From an uncultured Candidatus Saccharibacteria bacterium (GTDB taxonomy: Bacteria > Patescibacteriota > Saccharimonadia > Saccharimonadales > Saccharimonadaceae), in contig CAMVCW010000001.1 in NCBI GenBank assembly GCA_947166125.1, positions 62,001 through 126,000 on the forward strand: a stretch of 64,000 nt of DNA, read 5' to 3'. Below the pieces are notes generated by a model. It saw only the letters and a program-made list of their open reading frames with translations, made no database searches and was not told where the DNA came from. The position numbers were made by a program, and so were the translations under genes. Shown here piece by piece: positions 26,613 to 36,358 of this stretch. The first letter of the stretch is position 1; each line of letters starts with the position of its first letter.

Positions 26613-27617
26613 TTATTTACCTTTAATATCTTCCACACTAGTGATGATTACTTGATTGTGTTTGAAATTTTTGACGAGACATTTGCGGCGGGATTCGTCG
26701 AGTTCGGAAAAAACATCGTCTAGTAAAATGATAGGTTTTTTGGAAAGTTTTTGATAAACCAAGTCTGCTTCTATGAATTTAAGAGCTAAAATAATAGAAC
26801 GAGATTCACCACGCGAGGCGGAGCCATCAGCAGGCTTGCTGTTGAATTTAAAAATATAATCGTCACGGTGGACACCAAAGCTAGTGTGACCAAGGTAGAG
26901 GTCTTTTTGATAATTACTTTCTAAAATATTAAGGTATTGATTATCATTACTACTAGAAACATCGGATTTATAAATAATTTCTATTTCATCATCGTTTTCG
27001 GCGATAGAGCGATAAATGTCAGTAAGGTGAGAATTAATTTCTTGAATAAATTTTTGACGATAAGTGAATAAATCTGTGCCATATTTGGCAAGTAAGATAT
27101 TCCAGGAAAAAATAGCTTCTTTGGTAATATTGTCCGATTTTAGTAATTCATTACGTTGTTTTAAGGATTTTTCGTATTTTAGTAAACTTTCGTTATACTT
27201 TTCGTCGAATTGACTAAAGATACGATCAAAATAATCACGACGGCGACTGGGGGAATGACTAATGAGATTAAGGTCTGACGGTTGAAAGAGAACTACAGGG
27301 TATTTATTCTTTTTGGGTAAGCGGCGGGATTTTTTATCCATAATAAGAAAAGTTTTAGTGGTGCCGTCGTAGGTAGCGGTATAGGTTTCACCATTAGTGT
27401 ATTCTAGTTCAATACGATAATACTCAGTGCCGCGCTTGATGATTTCTGAATCAGTAGCACGAAAACTTTTACCACGAGTAAGGATATAGATAGCTTCGAG
27501 CACGGATGTCTTGCCACTACCGTTTTCGCCAAGAATAAGTGAAGTCTCATCTTGGCAGTCTAGAGAATATTCGGTGTGGTTGCGAAAATTAAATAGTTTA
27601 ATAGATTTGATAATCAT
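26613..27617 (-). CDS. recF: DNA replication and repair protein RecF
   Basis: IKLFNFRNHTEYSL, ILGENGSGKTSVLEAIYIL, DEIEIIYKS, SRGESRSIILALK, ILLDDVFSELDESRR. Confidence 0.95.
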   Translation of the reverse strand: MIIKSIKLFNFRNHTEYSLDCQDETSLILGENGSGKTSVLEAIYILTRGKSFRATDSEIIKRGTEYYRIELEYTNGETYTATYDGTTKTFLIMDKKSRRLPKKNKYPVVLFQPSDLNLISHSPSRRRDYFDRIFSQFDEKYNESLLKYEKSLKQRNELLKSDNITKEAIFSWNILLAKYGTDLFTYRQKFIQEINSHLTDIYRSIAENDDEIEIIYKSDVSSSNDNQYLNILESNYQKDLYLGHTSFGVHRDDYIFKFNSKPADGSASRGESRSIILALKFIEADLVYQKLSKKPIILLDDVFSELDESRRKCLVKNFKHNQVIITSVEDIKGK

Positions 27618-27623
27618 TGTTAA

Positions 27624-28724
27624 TTATGAGTTGAGTGGCATAATAATGTGAGTATAATTATTGCTCTTTTTATTTTTAAGAATAATGGGTGCGATGTGGT
27701 CGGAAAATTCAAAATCGATTTCTTTCTCCTCTAAGGCATTGAGGGCATCGATAAGAAAACGAGAATTGAGATTTACTCTACCTTCTACTTCTACCTTGGT
27801 TTCTATTTCGGAATCGTTTTCACCGAATTCGTTGGCGATGGATTTTACTGAGAAAATATTTGGAGACTTGGTTTCACAGATAATAGAGCCTCCTACTGAG
27901 CGAGCAAAGAGAGCGGCAAGTTTAGTAACACGAACTAATTCATCGCGACCTAGGGTAACTTTGATATTATTATCTTTAGGGATAAGTTTTTGGTAATCTG
28001 GGAAGCTAGCGTCTATAAGTTTAGAGATAACTTCCACTTCACCAAAACGGAAGCGTACGAGATCTTCGTTGAAGGAGATTTCTACTTCTTCTACTTCATC
28101 ATTGATAGACCTTAAGACTTCCTGAAGGGAAGTAGCAGGAACGATAGCTTTAACTTCGCTTTCTACTTTATCTATTAGTTTTTTCTCCGCTAGACGGTAA
28201 CCATCGGTAGAGGCGATGGCTAGGATATTGTCGTAAGTATTAAAATATACACCAGTGAGAGCTGGGCGGGTAAGATCGTTTGACGCAGCGATAGTGACCT
28301 GACCAACACTATTTTTAAATTCATCTACGCCGATTTTGTATACTACAGCGGAATCTTCGTTGATTTCTGGAAGTTCTGGAAAATCATCCGCCAAAGCACC
28401 ATTAATAGTGGAAGAATATTTACCAGCAGTAATGGTAACCTTGGTGTCTTCGGAAGAAATTTCAATAGTTTCGCCTTTGGGGAGATTAGAAACGAATTCG
28501 GCTAAGAGTTTTGCTGGTACAGTAACCACACCATCTTCAGAACTAGAGACTGGTAAGAAATCTACTACTGCCATATCTAGGTTAGTAGTAACTAAGGATA
28601 CTTTTTTATTATCTACACGGATTAAGACATTATTTAATATAGGTAAAGTAACACGACCAATAGCAATGCGACTTACATTATTCAAAGCTTTACTTAATTT
28701 TTCTTGTGTAACTTTAATTTTCAT
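27624..28724 (-). CDS. dnaN: DNA polymerase III subunit beta
   Basis: MKIKVTQEKLSKALNNVSRIA..., STDGYRLAEK, C-terminal HIIMPLNS. Confidence 0.95.
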   Translation of the reverse strand: MKIKVTQEKLSKALNNVSRIAIGRVTLPILNNVLIRVDNKKVSLVTTNLDMAVVDFLPVSSSEDGVVTVPAKLLAEFVSNLPKGETIEISSEDTKVTITAGKYSSTINGALADDFPELPEINEDSAVVYKIGVDEFKNSVGQVTIAASNDLTRPALTGVYFNTYDNILAIASTDGYRLAEKKLIDKVESEVKAIVPATSLQEVLRSINDEVEEVEISFNEDLVRFRFGEVEVISKLIDASFPDYQKLIPKDNNIKVTLGRDELVRVTKLAALFARSVGGSIICETKSPNIFSVKSIANEFGENDSEIETKVEVEGRVNLNSRFLIDALNALEEKEIDFEFSDHIAPIILKNKKSNNYTHIIMPLNS

Positions 28725-28748
28725 ACAGTCCTTTCTTATGAGTTCTTA

Positions 28749-28988
28749 ACTAATAAAATATTTTGTAGTTGTAATAGTAGGGGTTGTGGAATAGTGGAAA
28801 AGTTGGTTTGGCTTATCTGTTGAATGCTTGTGAAAAAGGTGGTGGGAAAGGTGGGAAAAGTAGGTGTATAAATTTGTTTATCCACTAAAAAATATTGAAT
28901 AAAAAGTTTTACACGAAAATTTGCACGATTTATACACGGAGATTTCCAGATAGTTTTGCACAGGATTTCCACATTTTGAATAAAATTA
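28749..28988. promoter_or_regulatory. dnaA-dnaN intergenic AT-rich region, possible oriC component
   Basis: Position; AT-rich; TTATCCACT and TTCCACATT DnaA-box-like sequences. Confidence 0.45.
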
Positions 28989-30347
28989 TTAACCATAAAT
29001 CTTCTCCTTGATTTCTTCGATTTGATCGCGGAGGGTGAAATTGAGTTTGAGATCTTTTTCTATCTTTTTGACGCCGTGCATAACGGTGGTGTGATCTTTG
29101 ACACCAACTTCGGCAGCGATTTTATTAGTACTAAGGCTTAATTCTTTAGATAATAAAAACATGGCAACTTGGCGGGCGGTCTTAATGTGGGCAACGCGAG
29201 ATTTACCGCACATTTCTTTAACTGGGAGTTCGTAGTATTTGGCAACCTTTTCTACGATTTGCTTGGCGGAGACGGGGCGAAGTTTGGAAGTTTTATTAAC
29301 ACTAACGGCGCCGTTTTCTATGAGCTCTAGTGGGGTAAGACCACGGACCTCCGACATTAATAATATGGTGGAAAATTCACCTTCGAGATCACGAATATTA
29401 GTATTGACGTTTTCGGCGATATATTCAATGGCTTCGGGTTCGATTTCGGCGCCCATAAGTTCGGCTTTGGCGCGAAGGATGGCGCATTTATCTTCAAATT
29501 TAGGAAGCTGAAGATCGAAAGCGCCAGCCCAAGTGAGGCGAGAAGCTAAGCGCTCATCTACGGATTTAATCTGAGATGGGAGACGATCTGAAGTAACGAT
29601 GATTTGTTTATTAAGCTGGTAGAGGTCATTAAATATATTAAAGAATTCTTCTTGGGATTTTTCCTTGCCGACGATGAATTGGAAATCATCAATAATAAGA
29701 ACATCCAATTTGCGGAACTTGAGATTAAATTCTTTGCCCTTACCTAATTTAACAGCGTCGATAAAATCGGAATAGAAGTGAGAAATGGGGGTGTAGAAGA
29801 TTTTGAGATCTGGGTTTTTCTTGAGGAGCTCGTTACCGATGGCTTGAACAAGGTGGGTTTTGCCGAGACCTGGGCCACCGTAAAGAAAGAAAGGATTGTA
29901 GCGGTCGCCTGGGGAATCGATAATACTGCGCGCTGCAGAAACGGCGAGATCGTTATTGGAGCCAACGACAAAATTATCTAAAGTATATTTATTATTGAGG
30001 CCTGTATTGGTAGGCTGATTTGTGAGTTCGGTTTTAACTTTTTTGATGCGGGATTTTACTACGGTATCTGTAGGTGTGATTTCGCGAGGACGAACTTTAG
30101 GCTTGGTACCAGACTGGACTTCAAAATCTATATTATTAACTGTAATATTGTTATTCTCCAAAGCGGTTTTGATAAGATCTAGATAACGATTACGGAGTTG
30201 TTTGACGTAAAAGGAATTCTTAACGCCAATTTTAATTTCACCATCTTCGGTAGAGAGAAGGGAAGTATCTTGAAACCAGGTCGAGAAATTAGCGGTAGAA
30301 ATTTGTTGTTCAATCTCGGCAAGTGCGTTTTTCCAAACGTCATACAT
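28989..30347 (-). CDS. dnaA: Chromosomal replication initiator DnaA
   Basis: NPFFLYGGPGLGKTHLVQAIGNE, DVLIIDDFQFIVGKEKSQEEFFNIFN, VGVKDHTTVMHGVKKIE. Confidence 0.97.
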   Translation of the reverse strand: MYDVWKNALAEIEQQISTANFSTWFQDTSLLSTEDGEIKIGVKNSFYVKQLRNRYLDLIKTALENNNITVNNIDFEVQSGTKPKVRPREITPTDTVVKSRIKKVKTELTNQPTNTGLNNKYTLDNFVVGSNNDLAVSAARSIIDSPGDRYNPFFLYGGPGLGKTHLVQAIGNELLKKNPDLKIFYTPISHFYSDFIDAVKLGKGKEFNLKFRKLDVLIIDDFQFIVGKEKSQEEFFNIFNDLYQLNKQIIVTSDRLPSQIKSVDERLASRLTWAGAFDLQLPKFEDKCAILRAKAELMGAEIEPEAIEYIAENVNTNIRDLEGEFSTILLMSEVRGLTPLELIENGAVSVNKTSKLRPVSAKQIVEKVAKYYELPVKEMCGKSRVAHIKTARQVAMFLLSKELSLSTNKIAAEVGVKDHTTVMHGVKKIEKDLKLNFTLRDQIEEIKEKIYG

Positions 30348-30394
30348 GTTAGTGGGTGACCTCCTTTTGAGATATTATATCACGAGAAGTGGAG

Positions 30395-30524
30395 TTTTCC
30401 ACAGGTTTTTAGGGTAGAAAAAATGTGGTGTAATATAATTTTGGTGTAATAGGGGTGGATTTTTCCACAGAGTCTAAATATACTCTAGAGAAGCTGTGGA
30501 AAACTACTTGAAAATTGTGGAAAA
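30395..30524. promoter_or_regulatory. oriC: oriC DnaA-box cluster
   Basis: TTTTCCACA at 30395-30403 and 30462-30470; TGTGGAAAA at 30495-30503 and 30516-30524, between dnaA and rpmH. Confidence 0.75.
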
Positions 30525-30576
30525 ATGCGGTATACTATGTAAAGAATTTGAAATAAATTAAAGTTTAAGGAATAAT

Positions 30577-30714
30577 ATGCCAAAACGAACATATCAGCCA
30601 CACAAAAGGCAGCGCAAGGTAGAACACGGTTTTATGAAGCGTAACGCAACTAAAAATGGTCGCAAGGTGTTGGCGCGCAGGAGACTAAAAGGTCGCGCAC
30701 GGTTAGCTGCTTAA
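30577..30714 (+). CDS. rpmH: 50S ribosomal protein L34
   Basis: [45 protein letters not shown]. Confidence 0.96.
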   Translation: MPKRTYQPHKRQRKVEHGFMKRNATKNGRKVLARRRLKGRARLAA

Positions 30715-30757
30715 AAATAAGCCCTAAGGGGCTTATTTAATATATAATATTTATATT

Positions 30758-31108
30758 ATGTTGAATAGAAAATATCGGTTTCACTCGCGGGGTGGAGTGA
30801 GGTATGTTTATCAAAAAGGAAAGACGATTCGTAAACCGAAAATGTCTTTGGTTTTTGTGGAGAATACACGGGGTTTTACTAGGATGGGGGTGGTGGTATC
30901 AAAAAAGGTAGAGAAAACAGCAGTAGGGAGAAATAGGATACGACGACGAATCTATGAAGCTTTGAGGCTTAATATGGAAGATATACCTAAAAAAACCGAT
31001 TATATTTTCGTGGTGTATTCAAAAGATTTTCTTAAGATGTCATTTAAAGAAATAGAGAAGATACTGGGAGAGCTAGTAGCGGAAGCTAAGGTGTGCTATA
31101 ATAAATAG
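30758..31108 (+). CDS. rnpA: Ribonuclease P protein component
   Basis: Position after rpmH; GVVVSKKVEKTAVGRNRIRRRIYEALR. Confidence 0.92.
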   Translation: MLNRKYRFHSRGGVRYVYQKGKTIRKPKMSLVFVENTRGFTRMGVVVSKKVEKTAVGRNRIRRRIYEALRLNMEDIPKKTDYIFVVYSKDFLKMSFKEIEKILGELVAEAKVCYNK

Positions 31109-31109
31109 A

Positions 31110-32219
31110 ATGGATAAAAAGAGTGTGAAGAAATATATCTATTGGGGGTTATTTATTGTTTTTGTGGCGGGGTCAATTGCGACTGGTAGCCCGTTTAATT
31201 TTATAGATATGATTGTGGTGCGGCCAATCGTAAATATTTTGTTTGTAATATTTAATTTAGTACATGATTTTGGGTTAGCGATTATTATCTTTACGGTGCT
31301 AGTAAAATTATTAATGCTACCACTTACTAAGAGGCAGCTTAATCAAACTAAATTAATCCGAAAAATTCAGCCAGAGTTGACACAGATTAAGAAGAACTGT
31401 AAAGGAAATAAACAGCTAGAGTCTTTACAGACAATGGATTTATATAAGCGATATAATGTAAAACCATTTGCGTCGATTTTGACTTTGATTATACAGTTAC
31501 CGATTTTTATTGCGATTTTTTCAGCAATACGAGTGATTGCTACACCGTTACCACAAGACAATTTAAATAACCGAGCATATGATATTGTGGCATATGAAGG
31601 TTCGGAGATTAAGGAATTAGAAGAAAAGCAAAAGATATATTTAGGGGATTTACAGAATAAAGATATACCGGCAGAAGAAAAAGCGTCTTATGATTTTCAG
31701 CCACAGCTGTTTGGAGTAATTAATTTAGATGTAAAAGCTAGCGATGTGTTGATGGGGAAGTTTAGTTGGTCGGCGCTCTTTATATTGGTTTGTGCAATAA
31801 TGGCTTCGGTGGTGCAATATTTTGCGACTAAACAACAAATGCCGTCCGGAAAGAGTGAGAAGAAAAAGAAATTCCGCGATATCTTAAAAGAGGCAAAAGA
31901 TGGTAAGGAAATTGATGAAGCGGATATTAGTAGTATGACTACTGGGCAAATGTCGGCAATGATGCCAATAATGATGTTTGTTATTATGTTTAACCTAAAT
32001 GGTGCACTAGCGTTTTATTATTTCCTGAGTAATATAATCACAATAATACAGCAAAGAATAGTACTAAAGAAAGTGGATGCAGAAATTGATGTAGCTACGG
32101 ATAAGGCCGTACTAAAGGAATTAAGAAAAATAAAAGAAGCCGAAGTGGTTGAAAATAAAAAAACAGGAACAAAAATAACTAGAATCTCCGCAAAGGATAC
32201 TAAAAAGAAAAGGAGATAA
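31110..32219 (+). CDS. yidC: Membrane protein insertase YidC/Oxa1
   Basis: FGLAIIIFTVLVKLLMLPLTKRQLNQTKLIRKIQPEL; NGALAFYYFLSNIITIIQQ; gene order. Confidence 0.93.
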   Translation: MDKKSVKKYIYWGLFIVFVAGSIATGSPFNFIDMIVVRPIVNILFVIFNLVHDFGLAIIIFTVLVKLLMLPLTKRQLNQTKLIRKIQPELTQIKKNCKGNKQLESLQTMDLYKRYNVKPFASILTLIIQLPIFIAIFSAIRVIATPLPQDNLNNRAYDIVAYEGSEIKELEEKQKIYLGDLQNKDIPAEEKASYDFQPQLFGVINLDVKASDVLMGKFSWSALFILVCAIMASVVQYFATKQQMPSGKSEKKKKFRDILKEAKDGKEIDEADISSMTTGQMSAMMPIMMFVIMFNLNGALAFYYFLSNIITIIQQRIVLKKVDAEIDVATDKAVLKELRKIKEAEVVENKKTGTKITRISAKDTKKKRR

Positions 32220-32221
32220 TA

Positions 32222-32683
32222 ATGAACAAAGATGAATCTATAAGGTTTGCGGCAAGATATTTGGAGGATTTGCTGAGCTTTTTTGGAATTAATGTGGCAG
32301 TGACTTCCACGATTGACGACGAGGTGATACAGCTTTCCGTACCATCTACTTCGCTTAATTCGCTTTTGATTGGGCGAAATGCGGATAATTTGCGGGCATT
32401 GCAGCACGTGGTGTCTATGGCGTTAGTGTCTAACGGTGCGGAAATTACGCGAGTGAACGTGGATGTGGCAAGTTATAAGCAGCATCGCGCAGAGAGAATT
32501 GCCGAAAAAGCTGAGGGATGGATTAAAAAAGTGCGTGAAACTGGGCAACCGATGACGATAGATCTAAATGCGGCGGATAGGAGAGTGGTGCACAAGGTGG
32601 CAGGAGATTATTCTGACATAGAAACACATTCGGAGGGGGAAGGACGCGAAAGAAAGTTAATTATTTCTAAAATTGCAGAGTAA
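32222..32683 (+). CDS. jag: Jag/SpoIIIJ-associated R3H/KH RNA-binding protein
   Basis: SLLIGRNADNLRALQHVVS KH motif; AADRRVVHKVAGDYSDIETHSEGEGRERKLII R3H. Confidence 0.92.
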   Translation: MNKDESIRFAARYLEDLLSFFGINVAVTSTIDDEVIQLSVPSTSLNSLLIGRNADNLRALQHVVSMALVSNGAEITRVNVDVASYKQHRAERIAEKAEGWIKKVRETGQPMTIDLNAADRRVVHKVAGDYSDIETHSEGEGRERKLIISKIAE

Positions 32684-32715
32684 AATAAATACCCCCAGAG
32701 CGGGGGTATTTATTT
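32684..32715. terminator. Bidirectional terminator between convergent genes
   Basis: AAATAAATACCCCC-AGAG-CGGGGGTATTTATTT. Confidence 0.85.
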
Positions 32716-33750
32716 GCGACCAAACATAAGTTGATAGGATTTTGGTAATTTTTGATGCCAAAATCTAGCTAAGACTATTATTATAATAATGGTCAATGTG
32801 GGGCTAATTAATTCGTTAATTAAAAGCATTAATGATGTTTTGGGAGTAAATAAATAGATAAGTTTAATAATAGTGGCGAGAAAATAGGTATGAAGGGCGT
32901 AGATTGGGAAGAATTCATTAGTGAATTTGTGTTGCTTGAGGCTAGGAATAAATAAATCGGTGGAGAACCAAGCGCTGATCAACATAATAATTAGAACAAT
33001 TAAAGAGGGTATGGTGTCCAATTGGAGTATGTTGTAAACAGAAAGGAGCTTAATGATGACGGTGAGAATGAGGCATACGGTAGCAATAAGAGCGGTTTTG
33101 CGAGTTACTGGTGAAGTAAATAGTTTGAGATAGTGTTTGCCCATAAAACAACCTAAAAAGTAGAAGATAATAAAATAAAGATTGACATTAAGAAAAGAAT
33201 TAAAGAAATTCGGCAAGATTAAAAAGATGACGCCAAAGATTATGCCGAGCCATTTTTTAGAAATCATAATATTGAATATGGGAGCAAGTATAACAAATAT
33301 GATTAAATCATATAAAAACCAAAACTGAAAATTGTATTTGTAAAGAAAAATACCCTCCAGGATATTCTTAATTGTGGGTTCAAAAAATTCGCGGCCAGAG
33401 ATTATGCTTGATAGTGGAGTGTAGGTGTAGAGGATGGCAAGCAATAAACCGACAATATTCCAAATGAGGTATGGGATGAGTAGGGTTTTAATACGGGATT
33501 TGAGTTTTTGTGGATATAGATTAGGGCGATAGTTTCTAAACATAGAGATTCCGGAAATGAAGAAAAAGATTGGTACGGCGATAGCGCTAATTCCATAAGC
33601 GAAAAAGTTATGGATAAAAGTGGTGAGGTTGGTGAAAAAATCCGGGCTAATATTGTATTGGTTGATTGCGGAATTATGGATAATGACTACCAAAATAATA
33701 GCCACAAAAGAGAGAATTGTTTTCTTTTTCCAGTAATAAGTTAGTTGCAT
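32710..33750 (-). CDS. Acyltransferase family 3 membrane protein
   Basis: Multi-TM; FFFISGISMFRNYRP, KSRIKTLLIPYLIWN. Confidence 0.85.
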   Translation of the reverse strand: MQLTYYWKKKTILSFVAIILVVIIHNSAINQYNISPDFFTNLTTFIHNFFAYGISAIAVPIFFFISGISMFRNYRPNLYPQKLKSRIKTLLIPYLIWNIVGLLLAILYTYTPLSSIISGREFFEPTIKNILEGIFLYKYNFQFWFLYDLIIFVILAPIFNIMISKKWLGIIFGVIFLILPNFFNSFLNVNLYFIIFYFLGCFMGKHYLKLFTSPVTRKTALIATVCLILTVIIKLLSVYNILQLDTIPSLIVLIIMLISAWFSTDLFIPSLKQHKFTNEFFPIYALHTYFLATIIKLIYLFTPKTSLMLLINELISPTLTIIIIIVLARFWHQKLPKSYQLMFGRK

Positions 33751-33753
33751 AGA

Positions 33754-35421
33754 TTAATTTGAGTTATCAGAATTGACGATAATGACGAAATTATAATCTG
33801 TAGGAATACCGGCTGGGAGTTCTGTAGCGGATTTGGCGGTTGTTTGGTATTTTTCTTCTAATAATTTTTTGGTGCCAGGTGCGGCATCGGTGAGAGAATA
33901 GACTGTGTAGCCTTCGGAGTATTCGCCTACTGGAGCATCGTCTACATAAATATTATCGTAGCCAGCTTCTTCGAGGGTGGATTTTTCGGTAGAAGCGAGA
34001 CCAGGAGTTTCGGTGGCATTGAGGACTAGGATAGTGTAATCTTCGTAGGAACGCGGATCACTGCTAAACATTTTGGTAATGTATTTTTGAATGGCATTGT
34101 AATTACCAACGCCGGCAGACGGCAATACGTAAGAAATACCGTTTATTGTGCCAGTAGTCATAAGTGGGTCTGGCTCAATAAGAGAAATTTGGCGCATATT
34201 ATTAAAATCAAAACTGGAGGCGAGATGTGCGAGGGTTTTCATCTCATCGACAGAGAAATTGGTGCGGAGATTATCGCCTAGGGTAGAGGCAAGCCCCAAA
34301 AGATCTGTAATGGAAAGCCCTTTTTCAAGAACCTTGTCTTTGATGCCGATGAGGATTTTTTGCTGAGAAGCACCACGGGAAAAATCGCCGCTAGTGGTGC
34401 CATGGCGAGCACGGGAAAGTGCTACTGCCTGGATGCCGTTAATAGTATACTCTGTGCCAGCTTCATAGACTGAACCAGTATAATAATAGTCATTGATATC
34501 TTCATCCAATATAATATTGATACCACCGATAGTATCAACTATGGATTCGAGTGAGCCCCAGTTGAGGTGGGCATAATATTGAAAATCTATGCCTAAGATA
34601 TCACCGACTTCGGTCATGAGAGCTTCAGCGCCAGCTTGTTCGTTTTCGCCATCCATATTATTACACCAATAGACTTCGTTGATTTTGCCGGTAGCTGTAC
34701 AGGTGGGGGAAGCTTTGAGATCTCGCGGAAGGGAAAGCATAGCAACGTCGCCAGTTGCTTGATCTAAACTAATAACCATGATGGAATCTGTGAGTTGAGC
34801 GCCGTCATGTACACCACCATATTCTTCGCCGCTCATATCAAAGCCACTAGTACCGAAGGCGAGAATATTAGTGCGACCGTTTTCGTCGGTTTTGAGGGGT
34901 TCATATGTTTCTACAAATAAATCAAAAACAGTGCCTTGGCCGCCAGTGATTTTGGCAATAATATCGTTGCCCCAAAGGATGAGCCAGATAGCGCCACCGA
35001 TGAGTAGTAAAACAATAATAAGTGCCACCCAAGTGATAATTTTACGTTTTTTGGACATAGGTTTTTTCTGCTTTTTAGATTTTTTAGTAGGTTTTGATTC
35101 TGTAGGATCTTGAGCGGCTTTTAATTCTCCGCTTTGTTCGTCAAAATCAAAAACCTGTGTGGGTTTAAGAAAATCTTCGGTAATATTAGTGGCTGGTTCG
35201 AACTTTTCCGGTGCAATTGGCGTAGGTTTTTCTTCTTTTAGTTGAACTGATTTTTCTTGAACTGGGATTTTGACTGGTTTAGTAACTTTGATGGTTTTCT
35301 TTTGAGTGATTGACTTAGCGGTGGATTTTTTGGCGACTGGTTTTTTGGTGGCCGCAGTAGAATTGGTCGGTTTTTTAGCGCGACGCGGAGCTAACCCATC
35401 AATTGATTTATTTTTTTCCAT
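33754..35421 (-). CDS. LytR-CpsA-Psr (LCP) family protein with LytR C-terminal domain
   Basis: TNILAFGTSGFD, GAQLTDSIMVISLDQATGDVAMLSLPRDLK, GGINIILDEDI, ALSRARHGTTSGDFSRGASQQKIL; C-terminal LVLNATETPGLASTEKSTLEEAGY. Confidence 0.92.
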   Translation of the reverse strand: MEKNKSIDGLAPRRAKKPTNSTAATKKPVAKKSTAKSITQKKTIKVTKPVKIPVQEKSVQLKEEKPTPIAPEKFEPATNITEDFLKPTQVFDFDEQSGELKAAQDPTESKPTKKSKKQKKPMSKKRKIITWVALIIVLLLIGGAIWLILWGNDIIAKITGGQGTVFDLFVETYEPLKTDENGRTNILAFGTSGFDMSGEEYGGVHDGAQLTDSIMVISLDQATGDVAMLSLPRDLKASPTCTATGKINEVYWCNNMDGENEQAGAEALMTEVGDILGIDFQYYAHLNWGSLESIVDTIGGINIILDEDINDYYYTGSVYEAGTEYTINGIQAVALSRARHGTTSGDFSRGASQQKILIGIKDKVLEKGLSITDLLGLASTLGDNLRTNFSVDEMKTLAHLASSFDFNNMRQISLIEPDPLMTTGTINGISYVLPSAGVGNYNAIQKYITKMFSSDPRSYEDYTILVLNATETPGLASTEKSTLEEAGYDNIYVDDAPVGEYSEGYTVYSLTDAAPGTKKLLEEKYQTTAKSATELPAGIPTDYNFVIIVNSDNSN

Positions 35422-35440
35422 TGTTTATAATTATAACATA

Positions 35441-35767
35441 ATGACGGTTAAGCTGACAAAAAAACAATTAGCGGTTTTGAATTATTTGCAAGATTTTACA
35501 GAGGAAAAGGGGTATTCTCCGTCTTATCGGGAAATGATGGCAGGACTTGGGCTCTCTAGTGTATCAGCGGTAGCTGAGCATGTGGAAAACCTTGTGGAAA
35601 AAGGTGTATTAAAAAAGGTGCCTGGCGCGGCGAGATCACTAGAAATATTGGATTATAAACATGAAGAGACGGTGGAATTATTTAAAGTGCGAATGATGGA
35701 CTGTACAGAAGAAGAAAAAAAGATTTTGAAGGAAGCGGCGACTATACTAGGAATAGATATAGGTTAG
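35441..35767 (+). CDS. LexA-like DNA-binding domain protein lacking S24 peptidase domain
   Basis: MTVKLTKKQLAVLNYLQDFTEEKGYSPSYREMMAGLGLSSVSAVAEHVENLVEKGVLKK; ends at 108 aa. Confidence 0.8.
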   Translation: MTVKLTKKQLAVLNYLQDFTEEKGYSPSYREMMAGLGLSSVSAVAEHVENLVEKGVLKKVPGAARSLEILDYKHEETVELFKVRMMDCTEEEKKILKEAATILGIDIG

Positions 35768-35821
35768 GGGTTTACAGGATTAGTTAAAGTGCTTATAATT
35801 ATAGTAGGAGAATTGTAATTT

Positions 35822-36358
35822 ATGGCACAAAAACAGAAAAAGAACAAAAAATGGTTATTTTGGGTGATAATAATGTTACTTTTTGTGGTAGCTGCGGTAG
35901 TTTGTTATTTTGTGTGGGATGGATACTTTAAAAAGAAGGAAGAGGTTAAACCGGTAGAAGAGCAAAGCTTAGTGGAAAATAAGAAGGAAAGTGAAGCGGA
36001 AAAAGCTCCGGAAGTGGTGGAAAAAGAAAAGGAAAAAGTGGTTCAGTATGAGGGTGAAGATCCGAATGAGAGAGAAGATTTGACTGGGGTAGTGACTTAT
36101 GCTGGTGTAAATGGTAATAATTTAATAATTAGGGTAAATATAGACCAATATTTGAATAGTGGAAGTTGCGAATTGAATTTAGTGCAAGATAGTGTGGCAT
36201 ATAGTGATACGGCGAATATTGTGAGTTCGGCGGCTACTGCTACTTGTGAAGGTTTTAATGTGCCTATTAATGGGCTGGAAAAAGGAAATTATGAAATTGT
36301 AATAAAAGTAAGTTCTGGCGATAAGGCTGGAACAATAAATGGGGAGGTAGATATATGA
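35822..36358 (+). CDS. Hypothetical single-TM protein
   Basis: N-terminal TM; Glu/Lys-rich linker; ATGA overlap with next gene. Confidence 0.7.
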   Translation: MAQKQKKNKKWLFWVIIMLLFVVAAVVCYFVWDGYFKKKEEVKPVEEQSLVENKKESEAEKAPEVVEKEKEKVVQYEGEDPNEREDLTGVVTYAGVNGNNLIIRVNIDQYLNSGSCELNLVQDSVAYSDTANIVSSAATATCEGFNVPINGLEKGNYEIVIKVSSGDKAGTINGEVDI

